From NCBI RefSeq assembly GCF_005222205.1, contig NZ_CP032345.1, positions 1 to 60,000 of the forward strand: DNA of 60,000 nt, given 5' to 3'. The notes under the pieces were generated by a model. The model was not told the origin of the DNA, did no database searches, and was given only the letters and a program-made list of their open reading frames with translations. The stretch is from Azospirillum brasilense (lineage in GTDB: Bacteria; Pseudomonadota; Alphaproteobacteria; Azospirillales; Azospirillaceae). The position numbers were made by a program, and so were the translations under genes. Below, in pieces: positions 48,593-60,000 of this stretch. The stretch's first letter is position 1, and every line of letters begins with the position of its first letter.

Positions 48593-49633
48593 ATGACTCT
48601 GCGTGGGATTCTGCTCGGAACGGCGCTCGCGGCGATGCTGCCGACCGCCGCCATGGCCGCGACCGAGGGCTTTTACGTCGGCGCCGGCGCCGGCGTGAAC
48701 TGGACGCGCGACGCCGATCTGCGCTTCGAGAACACCCCGACGGACGCAAGCACCAGCTTCAAGCTGGGCGGCATCGGCGACATTTCCGCCGGCTACGCGA
48801 CCGCCGCCGGCCCGCGCGCCGAACTGGAGTTCGCGTGGCGCTGGCGCAATGCGATCGACAGCACCGACAGCTCCAACGCGGCGGTGAACGGTCTGGGCGG
48901 CAAGGCCAGCTCGCTCGCCTTCATGGGCAACGTGCTGTACGACATCAACACCGGCACCGCCTTCACGCCCTACATCGGCGTCGGCGCCGGTATCGCCCAG
49001 GTCCGTCTGGATCTCGGCGGCTTCGACGACCGCGACTGGGTGTTCGCCTACCAGGGCATCGCCGGCGTGTCCTACGCGCTGAGCCAGAACCTGGCGCTGA
49101 CGCTGGACTACCGTTACTTCGCCACTCTGGACCCGAAGTTCGATCTGGGCGGCCCGGCCGGCCTCGCCAGCTCCACCGTGAAGGGTGAGTACCAGAACCA
49201 CACCATCATGGCCGGCCTGCGCTACACCTTCGGCGCTCCGGCGGCCGCCCCCGCGGCGGCCCCCATTGCTCCGGCGGCTCCGGTGCAGGCGCAGCCGCAG
49301 TCGGAGTATCTGGTGTTCTTCGACTGGGACAAGGCCAACATCACCGCGGCGTCCGACAAGATCATCGGCGACGCCGCTGCGTCGGCCGGTCAGGTGCGGG
49401 CGGTCAGCATCCATGTCATCGGCCACACCGACACCTCGGGCTCGCCGGCCTACAACCAGCGGCTCTCGCTGCGCCGCGCCGACGCGGTCAAGAACGCGCT
49501 GGTCGGCAAGGGCGTCGCCGCCAACCAGATCACCGTCGAGGGCAAGGGCGAGACCCAGCTCCTGGTGAACACCGGTGCGAACGTCCGCGAGCCGTCGAAC
49601 CGCCGCGCGCAGATCCTCATCCGCGTGCAGTGA
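48593..49633 (+). CDS. OmpA-family outer membrane protein
   Basis: A 346-residue outer membrane protein. Signal peptide MTLRGILLGTALAAMLPTAA-MAA. The N-terminal half (24-215) is an eight-stranded beta-barrel of the OmpA/Omp25-like type (EGFYVGAGAGVNWTRDADLR, ending HTIMAGLRYTFG). A Pro/Ala-rich hinge (217-238) leads to the OmpA-like peptidoglycan-binding domain with VIGHTDTSGSPAYNQRLSLR and RRADAVKNAL, carrying the Asp and Arg that hold diaminopimelate. The start was chosen at the ATG with AAAGGAAAG upstream. It anchors the outer membrane to the cell wall. Confidence 0.93.
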   Translation: MTLRGILLGTALAAMLPTAAMAATEGFYVGAGAGVNWTRDADLRFENTPTDASTSFKLGGIGDISAGYATAAGPRAELEFAWRWRNAIDSTDSSNAAVNGLGGKASSLAFMGNVLYDINTGTAFTPYIGVGAGIAQVRLDLGGFDDRDWVFAYQGIAGVSYALSQNLALTLDYRYFATLDPKFDLGGPAGLASSTVKGEYQNHTIMAGLRYTFGAPAAAPAAAPIAPAAPVQAQPQSEYLVFFDWDKANITAASDKIIGDAAASAGQVRAVSIHVIGHTDTSGSPAYNQRLSLRRADAVKNALVGKGVAANQITVEGKGETQLLVNTGANVREPSNRRAQILIRVQ

Positions 49634-49684
49634 TCCGGCGGGCCGCCGGTCCCGTTGGGGGCCGGTCGGCGCGATCAGGACAGG

Positions 49685-49714
49685 AAAAGGGCGTCGCCAC
49701 CGCGGCGCCCTTTT
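49685..49714 (+). terminator. Terminator after the OmpA-family gene
   Basis: Stem AAAAGGGCG...CGCCCTTTT with inner G/C pairing, ending in a T-tract. Confidence 0.85.
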
Positions 49715-49906
49715 CGCATCTGCGGCAGAAACACGCGCGGCATTGCGGAATCATGCATCAATTGTGGCATGAAACCTCCGGTCGGCGTATGAGGTTCATA
49801 CCGGAAGCCGCACTTTGGTTTGAGACGACCGAGGCCGGCCCGGTCCCAGCGGACCCTGTCCCATCGGGTCGTTCCCTCCAGCCGCCTTCGCCGAAGCAGG
49901 GTTGTC

Positions 49907-50551
49907 ATGCAGGTATTGATCGCCGACGATCACTCCATCGTTCGCAGTGGCCTGACCCATCTGGTCGGCGAGCTGGACGAACAGGCCAAGGTGGCCGCGG
50001 CGACCAGCTTCGGCCAGTTGTCCCAGCTTCTGGATCAGGGACCCTACGACCTCGTCATCATGGATCTGCGCATGCCGGGCCTCGGTGGGCTGGACGATGT
50101 GGAGGCGGTGGTGAAGCGGGTGGCGCCGGTGCCGGTCGTCGTCTTCTCGATGATCGACTCGCCGGACGAGATGCGCGCCGTGCTGTCGCGCGGGGTGCGC
50201 GCCTTCATCCCGAAATCCACCGACGACGTGCTGGTCGTGAACATCCTGCGGCTGGTCATGGCCGGCGGCTCCTACGTCCCGCCGGTGCTCGGCATGCCGG
50301 GACTCGCCCAGGCGCCGGCCGCCACGAAAGCGCAGGAGCCGAGCGTCTTCGACGGCATGACCCGCCGCCAGCTGGAGGTCCTGGACCTGCTGGCCCAGGG
50401 CCTGTCCAACCAGGAGATCGGGGAGCGGCTCGGCCTGAACCTGTCCACGGTCAAGACCCATGTCACCGGCGTGCTGAAGGCGCTGGGTGTGGGCAGCCGG
50501 ACCCAGGCGGTGCTGCTGGTCAAGGAATCAGGCCGCGACCGTCTCGTGTAG
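49907..50551 (+). CDS. NarL/FixJ-family response regulator
   Basis: A 214-residue response regulator. Receiver residues 1-118 have the acidic pair in MQVLIADDHSIVRSGL, phospho-acceptor D53 in LVIMDLRMPG, and the lysine in FIPKSTDD. A linker (Gly/Pro/Ala-rich) leads to a LuxR helix-turn-helix at 150-210 (MTRRQLEVLDLLAQGLSNQE, then IGERLGLNLSTVKTHVTGVL). AGGG precedes the ATG. It converges on the histidine kinase gene with a 24-base tail-to-tail overlap, so the two are probable partners. Confidence 0.92.
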   Translation: MQVLIADDHSIVRSGLTHLVGELDEQAKVAAATSFGQLSQLLDQGPYDLVIMDLRMPGLGGLDDVEAVVKRVAPVPVVVFSMIDSPDEMRAVLSRGVRAFIPKSTDDVLVVNILRLVMAGGSYVPPVLGMPGLAQAPAATKAQEPSVFDGMTRRQLEVLDLLAQGLSNQEIGERLGLNLSTVKTHVTGVLKALGVGSRTQAVLLVKESGRDRLV

Positions 50552-51991
50552 GCTGCGGACCAGGGGAACCCCCACGGCGAACACCGTGCCCCGGCCTTCG
50601 ACCGAACGAAGCTCCAGCGGATGCCCGAGCAGCCGGGCCAGCCGGTCGACGATGGCCAGTCCGAGCCCGATCCCCTCGCTTCGATCGCGGTCGGGCCGGT
50701 CGAGCTGGACGAACTCTTCGAAAATGCGGCGTCGGTCGGCCTCGGCGATGCCGCGTCCGGTGTCGTAGACCTCGATCCACACCGTGTCGCCACGGCACCG
50801 GCAGCCCATCAGCACGCCGCCCTGTTCGGTGTAGCGCACGGCGTTGGTCAGCAGGTTGCGCAGGATCCGCTCCAGCAGGAAGGGGTCCGTCCGCACCGAC
50901 AGGTCCGTCGGAACGACGCGCAGCCGCAGCCCCTTGTCCTCGGCGATCCCGGTGAACTCCGCTTCCAACTGGTCGAACAGGGCGGATAGGGCGACGTCGG
51001 CGGGCTTCGGCTCGACCACCCCCGACTCCAGCTTCGAGATGTCCAGGATGGCGTTCAGCAGATCGTGCATGGAGCGCTGGGCCAGCCGCAAGTCCTTCAC
51101 CAGCGCCAGGGCGCGGGGCTTGTCGAGCTGCCGTTCCAGCATGCCGGTGAACATGTTGATGGCTTGCAGGGGCTGCTTCAGGTCGTGCCCGGCATGGGCG
51201 AGGAAGCGCGACTTCGCCAAGTGGGCCTGCTCCGCCGCCACCTTGGCAGTGTGCAGCTCGGCGGTGCGGGCGCGCACCTGGGCCTCCAGCGTGACGTTGG
51301 TCTGCTCCAGCGCCTGGGTCATGCGGGTGATGTCCGCGAATTGGCGCTGCACCTGCCGGACCATCGGGCGGAAGATCACCAGCACCTCGGCGCACAGCGT
51401 CAGCAGCGTCAGGATCAGCGCGGCGAAGCCCAGATTGTGCAGGGTGGCGAAGCCGCGCTCGCCCGCCTCCTGATAGCGCGCCACCATGTCCTCCAGCCCG
51501 GCCAGAAGCGGGCCGAGCGCCTGATGGGTGACGAGGTCGGCCTCGGGCATGTCGGGGGGCAGACCGGCGGGGCCGGCGGCGATCACCGCGCGGAGCGCGG
51601 CGATGTGGCGGAGGACCAGATCGTTCAGCGGTTCCGGCCCGTTGAAATAGAGACGGCGCACGTCCTTGCCCATGGCCGGCCCCTCGTCGGCGCCGGTCAG
51701 GCGCCGGTGGGCGTTCTCGAACATGTCGGTCGCCTCGGTCAGCCGGATGGTCAGGGCCCGGCGCTCGGCGTCGGTCGGGGCGTTGCGGAGCTGCTCCGCC
51801 AGCAACGCGGTGCGCTGCGACAGCATGCGCTGGCGGCCGGAGATGTTCACCACCTCCAGCATGTCGGCGTGCTGGTCGATGACGCGCTCGGTCATGACGA
51901 AGCCAGCCAGCGTGCACAGCGCGATCACCCCGAGCGCCAGCCCGTAGCGAAGCGTCATCCAGCGCGCCGTGGTGTTGCCGATGGGGACCAT
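50528..51991 (-). CDS. Sensor histidine kinase with PilJ-type sensory domain
   Basis: A 487-residue inner-membrane kinase. Two membrane helices (about 18-38 and 185-210) flank a periplasmic domain with VNISGRQRMLSQRTALLAEQ, the PilJ/NarX-type sensory motif. A coiled-coil linker (TRMTQALEQTNVTLEAQVRA) leads to the dimerisation helix, where H269 in AHAGHDLKQPLQAINMF is the phosphorylation site, and to the ATP-binding domain with NLLTNAVRYTEQGG, DTGRGIAEADRRRIF and EGIGLGLAIVDRLA. The ATG at 51991 is preceded by GGAAGGAC. Nitrate or a similar small ligand is a possibility suggested only by the shared NarX-type motif. Partner: the NarL-type regulator at 49907. Confidence 0.92.
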   Translation of the reverse strand: MVPIGNTTARWMTLRYGLALGVIALCTLAGFVMTERVIDQHADMLEVVNISGRQRMLSQRTALLAEQLRNAPTDAERRALTIRLTEATDMFENAHRRLTGADEGPAMGKDVRRLYFNGPEPLNDLVLRHIAALRAVIAAGPAGLPPDMPEADLVTHQALGPLLAGLEDMVARYQEAGERGFATLHNLGFAALILTLLTLCAEVLVIFRPMVRQVQRQFADITRMTQALEQTNVTLEAQVRARTAELHTAKVAAEQAHLAKSRFLAHAGHDLKQPLQAINMFTGMLERQLDKPRALALVKDLRLAQRSMHDLLNAILDISKLESGVVEPKPADVALSALFDQLEAEFTGIAEDKGLRLRVVPTDLSVRTDPFLLERILRNLLTNAVRYTEQGGVLMGCRCRGDTVWIEVYDTGRGIAEADRRRIFEEFVQLDRPDRDRSEGIGLGLAIVDRLARLLGHPLELRSVEGRGTVFAVGVPLVRSLHETVAA

Positions 51992-52136
51992 GCCGTCCGT
52001 CCTTCCGGTGCGGACCTTGACGACGATCAAGGCCGGGTGGTGCACGAACGGTCAGTGTACCGCCATCGCCGATGCTCGGCATTCGCGAATGCAGCAACGG
52101 CAGCGCGCCGAAAAGGGAAGGGGGAGGGCGGCCACC

Positions 52137-52433
52137 ATGGCGATCAGTCGCGCGGATCTGTTCCGGGGACGCTTCCGGTCCGAGAGCCTTCCGTCCGCGG
52201 AGGTCCAGCCGTCCCAAGCTCGGGAAGCGCGCATCGGCGCGGCGTGCCTGTCCTACACCGGGACCGATTGCCGGATGTGCGGCGACCATTGCGACCGCGG
52301 CGCGATCCGCTTCCGCCCGCTGGGGCGCGGCCGCTGGCTGCCGATCATCGAAGAGGGGAACTGCACGGGCTGTGGCGACTGCGCGGCCGTGTGCCCGGTC
52401 AAGGCCATGACCATGGAGGTGGTGGCCGCCTGA
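52137..52433 (+). CDS. NapF-like 4Fe-4S ferredoxin
   Basis: A 98-residue ferredoxin. The start MAISRADLFRGRFRSESLPS resembles NapF (RRxLLRGR). It has CLSYTGTDCRMCGDHCDRGA and the full 4Fe-4S motif CTGCGDCAAVCPVKAM. The first group has the spacing of a modified cluster, so probably two clusters, fewer than classical NapF. The start at 52137 has GGGGGAGGG. No nap genes adjoin it; the next gene upstream, on the other strand, is the sensor kinase with a NarX/PilJ-like domain. Confidence 0.8.
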   Translation: MAISRADLFRGRFRSESLPSAEVQPSQAREARIGAACLSYTGTDCRMCGDHCDRGAIRFRPLGRGRWLPIIEEGNCTGCGDCAAVCPVKAMTMEVVAA

Positions 52434-52531
52434 CATCGCTGGCCGAGATTGCAGGCGGATTCTGGGAACGCTGTTTCTAAACCCTCTGTTGGTAAGGCGG
52501 TTTCATCCCCTGTCTGCCAACGGAGAGACAC

Positions 52532-52972
52532 ATGTGGTGGCGCAACGTAACGCTGGTCTACGCCGCGGCCTTTACGGCGATCGGCATACTGGGCTTCATT
52601 CCGACCTTCCTGTCCCCGCCCCCGGAAGGCATGACCCTCGCCGTCGAATCCTTTCACGGCTATCTGCTCGGGCTGTTCCCGGTGAACCTGCTGCACAACC
52701 TGGTGCATCTCCTGTTCGGCCTGTGGGGCTTCTTCGCCTACTTCTCCAGCCGTCTGGCCTCGCGCAGCTATCTGCGCAGCGTGGCGGTGGCCTACGCCGC
52801 CCTGACCGTCCTCGGCTTCATTCCGGGTCTGAACACGCTGTTCGGGCTGGTGCCGCTGCACGGCAACGACATCTGGCTGCACGCCGTCCTGGCCATCGTC
52901 GCCGGCTATGTCGGCTTCATGGTGCATGAGACGGAGGCGGGCACCGAGAAGCGCGCCGAGTGGCGGGCGTAA
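52532..52972 (+). CDS. DUF4383 membrane protein
   Basis: A 146-residue protein with four hydrophobic helices: LVYAAAFTAIGILGFIPTFL, NLLHNLVHLLFGLWGFFAYF, VAVAYAALTVLGFIPGLNTL and WLHAVLAIVAGYVGFMVHET. This repeated GFIPG/NLxHxxxG pattern fits the DUF4383 family. A GGAGAG site precedes the ATG. Function unknown. Confidence 0.8.
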   Translation: MWWRNVTLVYAAAFTAIGILGFIPTFLSPPPEGMTLAVESFHGYLLGLFPVNLLHNLVHLLFGLWGFFAYFSSRLASRSYLRSVAVAYAALTVLGFIPGLNTLFGLVPLHGNDIWLHAVLAIVAGYVGFMVHETEAGTEKRAEWRA

Positions 52973-52991
52973 TGGCCCGGAGGCCCGGCCG

Positions 52992-53681
52992 TCAGGCCGG
53001 GTCGTCGCCTTGAAAGCCGCAGGCCGCGAGCGCCGCGCGCATGTGGGGCGGAACCGGTGCCACAGCGCCGACCGCCTCGCGGGAGGGGTAGAGGGGCAGT
53101 GAAATGGCGCGCGACTGCAGATGCAGCGGATGCCCCTCCGGCCCGCCATACTGCGGATCGCCGAGCAGCGGGCAGCCCAACGCCGTGGCGCAATGCACAC
53201 GAATCTGGTGCGTGCGCCCGGTGTGGGGATTCAGTTCCAGCCACGTCATGCCGTCGCTGCGGCCCAGCACCCGGTAATCGGTGACGGCGCTCTGCCCATC
53301 GTCGGCCACGACGATCCGCCAGCCGCCGGTCTTGTTGGTGACCTTCTTCAAAGGCAGATCGATGCGCCCCTGCTCCTCCGGCGGGGTGCCGGCGACGACC
53401 GCCCAGTAGGTCTTGTCGACCTTGCCATCCTGGAACAGCTTGCCCAGCTTGCGCAGGGCCTTCGGATGCCGCCCCAGGATCAGGCAGCCCGAGGTGTCGC
53501 GGTCGAGCCGGTGGGCAAGCCCCGGCGGTTTCGGAAAGCCGAAGCGCAGGGCGTCGAAATGGCGCTCCAGATTCGGGCCGCCGCCCGGACCGGCGTGGAC
53601 GGGCAGGCCGGCGGGCTTGTCGATGATGAGCATCAGCCCGTCGCGGTAGAGAACGCGGGCCTGGATTTGTTCGGGTGTCAT
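52992..53681 (-). CDS. RluA-family RNA pseudouridine synthase
   Basis: A 229-residue pseudouridine synthase of the short RluA type without an S4 domain. Catalytic aspartate D60 in LAHRLDRDTSGCLILGR, the LYRDGLMLIIDKPAGLPVH start, and LELNPHTGRTHQIRVHCA and PLLGDPQYGG are all present. It isomerises specific uridines in rRNA or tRNA; the target cannot be assigned. It overlaps no neighbour and lies 22 bases from a hypothetical gene. Confidence 0.9.
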   Translation of the reverse strand: MTPEQIQARVLYRDGLMLIIDKPAGLPVHAGPGGGPNLERHFDALRFGFPKPPGLAHRLDRDTSGCLILGRHPKALRKLGKLFQDGKVDKTYWAVVAGTPPEEQGRIDLPLKKVTNKTGGWRIVVADDGQSAVTDYRVLGRSDGMTWLELNPHTGRTHQIRVHCATALGCPLLGDPQYGGPEGHPLHLQSRAISLPLYPSREAVGAVAPVPPHMRAALAACGFQGDDPA

Positions 53682-53703
53682 GATGCCTTAATGGACGAGT
53701 CGG

Positions 53704-54054
53704 TCAGTCTTCCTCATCCTCTTCAGGGTTCAGGACGGCTTCGTCAATGGTTGTCAGCACATCGGGCCGGATCGCGGCCAGGGCCAGCAGCACCGCCCGG
53801 ACCGTTTCTGGGGCGTGGCCATCGCCCGCGACCGCGGCCACCAGCGCGTCGGTCACCGGCGGAGCCGCCGGGAGACGGCGGCGGATCGCGCGGATTTCCT
53901 TCTCGATGGCCTTGCGCTCCTCCGCCACGTCGTTGGCGTAGTGCGTCTGGTGGCGCATCGAGAAATCGTGCAGGCGGCGGTTGACGATCACCTCCGCGGC
54001 GAATAGGGCGCGGCGCTGGGCATCGGCGATCTTGGCGGTCAGGTCATCGGGCAT
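53704..54054 (-). CDS. Hypothetical cytoplasmic protein
   Basis: A 116-residue soluble protein with charged helices (KIADAQRRALFAAEVIVNRR, then YANDVAEERKAIEKEIRAIR) and an acidic tail (NPEEDEED). AAGGACC precedes the ATG at 54054; an upstream ATG eight codons earlier is an alternative. Upstream of the pseudouridine synthase gene on the same strand, so possibly co-transcribed. No family recognised. Confidence 0.65.
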   Translation of the reverse strand: MPDDLTAKIADAQRRALFAAEVIVNRRLHDFSMRHQTHYANDVAEERKAIEKEIRAIRRRLPAAPPVTDALVAAVAGDGHAPETVRAVLLALAAIRPDVLTTIDEAVLNPEEDEED

Positions 54055-54080
54055 GGCAGGTCCTTGAATGGCAGACACTT

Positions 54081-54120
54081 GCCCCCACCCTGACCCTCCC
54101 CCGCTATCGCAGGGGAGGGA
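54081..54120. repeat. Extragenic palindromic repeat
   Basis: The hairpin CCCTCCCC-cgctatcgca-GGGGAGGG preceded by CCCCCACCCTGA resembles the repeats near murI and ureF. It lies between the fumarase stop and the hypothetical gene. Confidence 0.6.
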
Positions 54121-54133
54121 AAAGGGACGGGCG

Positions 54134-55768
54134 TCAGGCCAGCTTCAATTCCTTGAAGAAGTCGTTGCCCTTGTCGTCGACGATGATGAAGGCCGGGAAG
54201 TCCTCGACCTCGATGCGCCAGATGGCTTCCATGCCGAGTTCCGGATACTCGATGCACTCCACCTTCTTGATGCAGTCCTGGGCCAGACGGGCCGCGGCGC
54301 CGCCGATGGAGCCCAGATAGAAGCCGCCGTGCGCCTTGCAGGCCGCGGTCACCTCCGGGCTGCGGTTGCCCTTGGCCAGCATGACCATCGAGCCGCCCGC
54401 CGCCTGGAACTGCTCGACGAAGCTGTCCATGCGCCCGGCGGTCGTCGGGCCGAAGGAGCCCGAGGCGTAGCCTTCCGGAGTCTTGGCCGGGCCGGCGTAG
54501 TAGATGGGGTGGTTCTTGAAATAGTCCGGCAGCGGCTCGCCGGCGTCCAGACGCGCGCGCAGCTTGGCGTGGGCGAGGTCGCGGGCGACGATCAGCGGGC
54601 CGCTCAGCGACAGGCGGGTGCGGATCGGATACTGCGTCAACGTGGCGAGGATCTCGCTCATCGGCTGGTTGAGGTCGATCTTCACCACCTCTCCGGCCAG
54701 ATCGCCGTCGGTGATCTCCGGCAGATACTTGGCCGGATCGGTCTCCAGCTGCTCGAGGAAGATGCCGTCCTTGGTGATCTTGCCCACCGCCTGACGGTCG
54801 GCCGAGCAGGACACGCCGATGCCGATCGGCATGGAGGCGCCATGGCGCGGCAGACGGATGACCCGGACGTCGTGGCAGAAATACTTGCCGCCGAACTGGG
54901 CGCCGATGCCCATGGTCTGGGTCAGCTTGTGCACCTCCGCCTCCATGGCGAGGTCGCGGAAGGCGTGCGCGTCCTCACCACCCTCGGTCGGCAGATTGTC
55001 TAGGTAGCGGGCCGAGGCCAGCTTCACCGTCTTCAGATTCTGCTCCGCCGACAGGCCGCCGATGACGATGGCGAGGTGGTAGGGCGGGCAGGCCGAGGTG
55101 CCGAGATAGCGGATCTTGTCCTCGAGGAACTTCAGCAGCCGGTCCGGCGCCAGCACCGACGGGGTTGCCTGATGCAGGAAGGTCTTGTTGGCCGACCCGC
55201 CGCCCTTGGCCATGAACAGGAACTTGTAGGCGTCCTCGCCCTCCGCGTAGATCTCGACCTGGCCCGGCAGGTTGTTGCGGGTGTTCTTCTCCTCATACAT
55301 GGAGATCGGGGCGAGCTGGCTGTAGCGCAGGTTGCGCTTCAGGTAGGCGTCGCGGGCGCCTTCCGACAGCGCGGCCTCGTCGCCGCCCTTGGTGAAGACG
55401 CGGCGGCCCTTCTTGCCCATGATGATGGCGGTGCCGGTGTCCTGGCACATCGGCAGCGTGCCGGCGGCGGCGATGTTGGCGTTCTTCAGCAGGTCCAGCG
55501 CCACGAACTTGTCGTTCGGCGAGGCTTCCGGATCGTCGAGGATCGCGCGGATCTGGCTGAGATGGCCGGGACGCAGCAGGTGGTTGATGTCCTTGAAGGC
55601 CTCTTCGGCCAGCAGGCGCAGGCCCTCCGGCTCGACCTTCAGGACCTGCTCGCCGTCGAACTCGACGACCGAGACGTGATCCGAGGTCAGCTTGCGGTAG
55701 GTCGTGTCGTCCTTGGCCAGCGGGAACAGAGTCGCGGCGCCGCGGGCGGGGCTGATGTCGTCGGGCAT
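54134..55768 (-). CDS. Fumarate hydratase class I
   Basis: Iron-sulphur fumarase (544 residues), converting fumarate to malate in the TCA cycle. The three cysteines that hold the [4Fe-4S] cluster are C108 ([11 protein letters not shown]), C227 ([11 protein letters not shown]) and C321 ([11 protein letters not shown]). [40 protein letters not shown] and the C-terminal [20 protein letters not shown] are characteristic of the one-subunit type (FumA/FumB length). AGGAAGG precedes the ATG. Oxygen-sensitive by family. Confidence 0.95.
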   Translation of the reverse strand: MPDDISPARGAATLFPLAKDDTTYRKLTSDHVSVVEFDGEQVLKVEPEGLRLLAEEAFKDINHLLRPGHLSQIRAILDDPEASPNDKFVALDLLKNANIAAAGTLPMCQDTGTAIIMGKKGRRVFTKGGDEAALSEGARDAYLKRNLRYSQLAPISMYEEKNTRNNLPGQVEIYAEGEDAYKFLFMAKGGGSANKTFLHQATPSVLAPDRLLKFLEDKIRYLGTSACPPYHLAIVIGGLSAEQNLKTVKLASARYLDNLPTEGGEDAHAFRDLAMEAEVHKLTQTMGIGAQFGGKYFCHDVRVIRLPRHGASMPIGIGVSCSADRQAVGKITKDGIFLEQLETDPAKYLPEITDGDLAGEVVKIDLNQPMSEILATLTQYPIRTRLSLSGPLIVARDLAHAKLRARLDAGEPLPDYFKNHPIYYAGPAKTPEGYASGSFGPTTAGRMDSFVEQFQAAGGSMVMLAKGNRSPEVTAACKAHGGFYLGSIGGAAARLAQDCIKKVECIEYPELGMEAIWRIEVEDFPAFIIVDDKGNDFFKELKLA

Positions 55769-55942
55769 TCGGGGGGCTTCCTTCCTGTTTTTGGGTCACA
55801 GGCCCCGATGCGGCGCGCGGGAGCGCGCAAAAGGGCCAGGGCCACGCTCGCGCACCGTTATACACCCCTGCGCCCGCCGCACAACGGGAACGGAACGCCC
55901 TGCGGCGATAAGGAGAGGGCGTTGCTCCGGCCCGAAAAGAGT

Positions 55943-55983
55943 GCGGCCCGGCCCCAACGCCGAAGCGCTGGATGTCGGGCCGC
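55943..55983 (-). terminator. Probable terminator of the Pls/PosA-type gene
   Basis: Inverted repeat GCGGCCCG/CGGGCCGC with a 25-base internal region, followed on the minus strand by ACTCTTTTC. It lies 23 bases beyond the stop at 56007. Confidence 0.5.
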
Positions 55984-56006
55984 AACAGTCCAACACCGGC
56001 AAGAGC

Positions 56007-59990
<3,984 letters not shown>

Positions 59991-60000
59991 CGCGCGGCCT

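Overview
This is about 60 kb of GC-rich (roughly two thirds G+C) alphaproteobacterial chromosome or chromid. The gene content points to Azospirillum or a close Rhodospirillales relative: a urease cluster linked to xanthine dehydrogenase, a PraR-type XRE regulator beside polysaccharide genes, a livHMGF operon carrying a small extra membrane protein, class I fumarase, and a Pls/PosA-type NRPS-like enzyme. The taxonomic call is inference from recognised protein families; no rRNA or tRNA gene was found.

Layout. (1) 1-1736: two divergent LuxR/FixJ-type response regulators, both broken by single-base deletions in G/C runs. (2) 1855-14640: a nitrogen-scavenging cluster, xdhA (three frameshifts)-xdhB-ureD-glycosyltransferase-ureA-ureB-ureC-murI-ureE-ureF-ureG, then a PRC-barrel periplasmic protein and a DUF2892 membrane protein. 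Most junctions overlap or are a few bases apart. Extragenic palindromic repeats sit before murI and inside the 5' end of ureF. (3) 14840-18640: fabI, a bacteriohemerythrin, an N-formylglutamate amidohydrolase, and a divergent pair made of a SmtB/CzrA-type metal sensor and a DUF3299-type protein. (4) 18728-27537: an extracellular polysaccharide locus (O-antigen ligase/polymerase-like protein, three glycosyltransferases, a chain-length-type protein, a 1010-residue multi-SLBB export protein) with a PraR-like regulator in the middle. (5) 27707-34069: SprA-like protein, an AguB-type amidohydrolase, a MarR regulator, a pentapeptide-repeat protein, a decayed phoU, chaB, and a Pro/Ala-rich HTH protein. 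(6) 34216-41319: a DegP-type protease, an Arn-like GT2/LAB_N/GT39 operon, secreted proteins of unknown function and a ROK sugar kinase. (7) 41720-47393: livH-livM-livG-livF-small membrane protein-liv binding protein. (8) 47494-55768: small unknowns, an OmpA-family protein, a convergent two-component pair, a ferredoxin, a DUF4383 protein, a pseudouridine synthase and class I fumarase. (9) 56007-59990: a 1327-residue Pls/PosA-type protein (adenylation, carrier, membrane and hexapeptide-repeat domains).

How the genes fit together. Xanthine dehydrogenase feeds purine catabolism, whose end product urea is split by urease; the overlap of xdhB and ureD suggests co-expression. The liv transporter is a second nitrogen/carbon uptake route. 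The polysaccharide locus, Arn-like operon, OmpA protein, pentapeptide protein and Pls/PosA enzyme are all envelope or surface functions.

The strongest leads for new biology are the Pls/PosA enzyme, the metal sensor/DUF3299 pair, the small Liv-cluster membrane protein, the very long SLBB exporter, and the extragenic repeat translated as the N-terminus of UreF. Frameshifts cluster in the first 2.8 kb and look like homopolymer undercalls, not real decay; the phoU remnant looks genuinely decayed.
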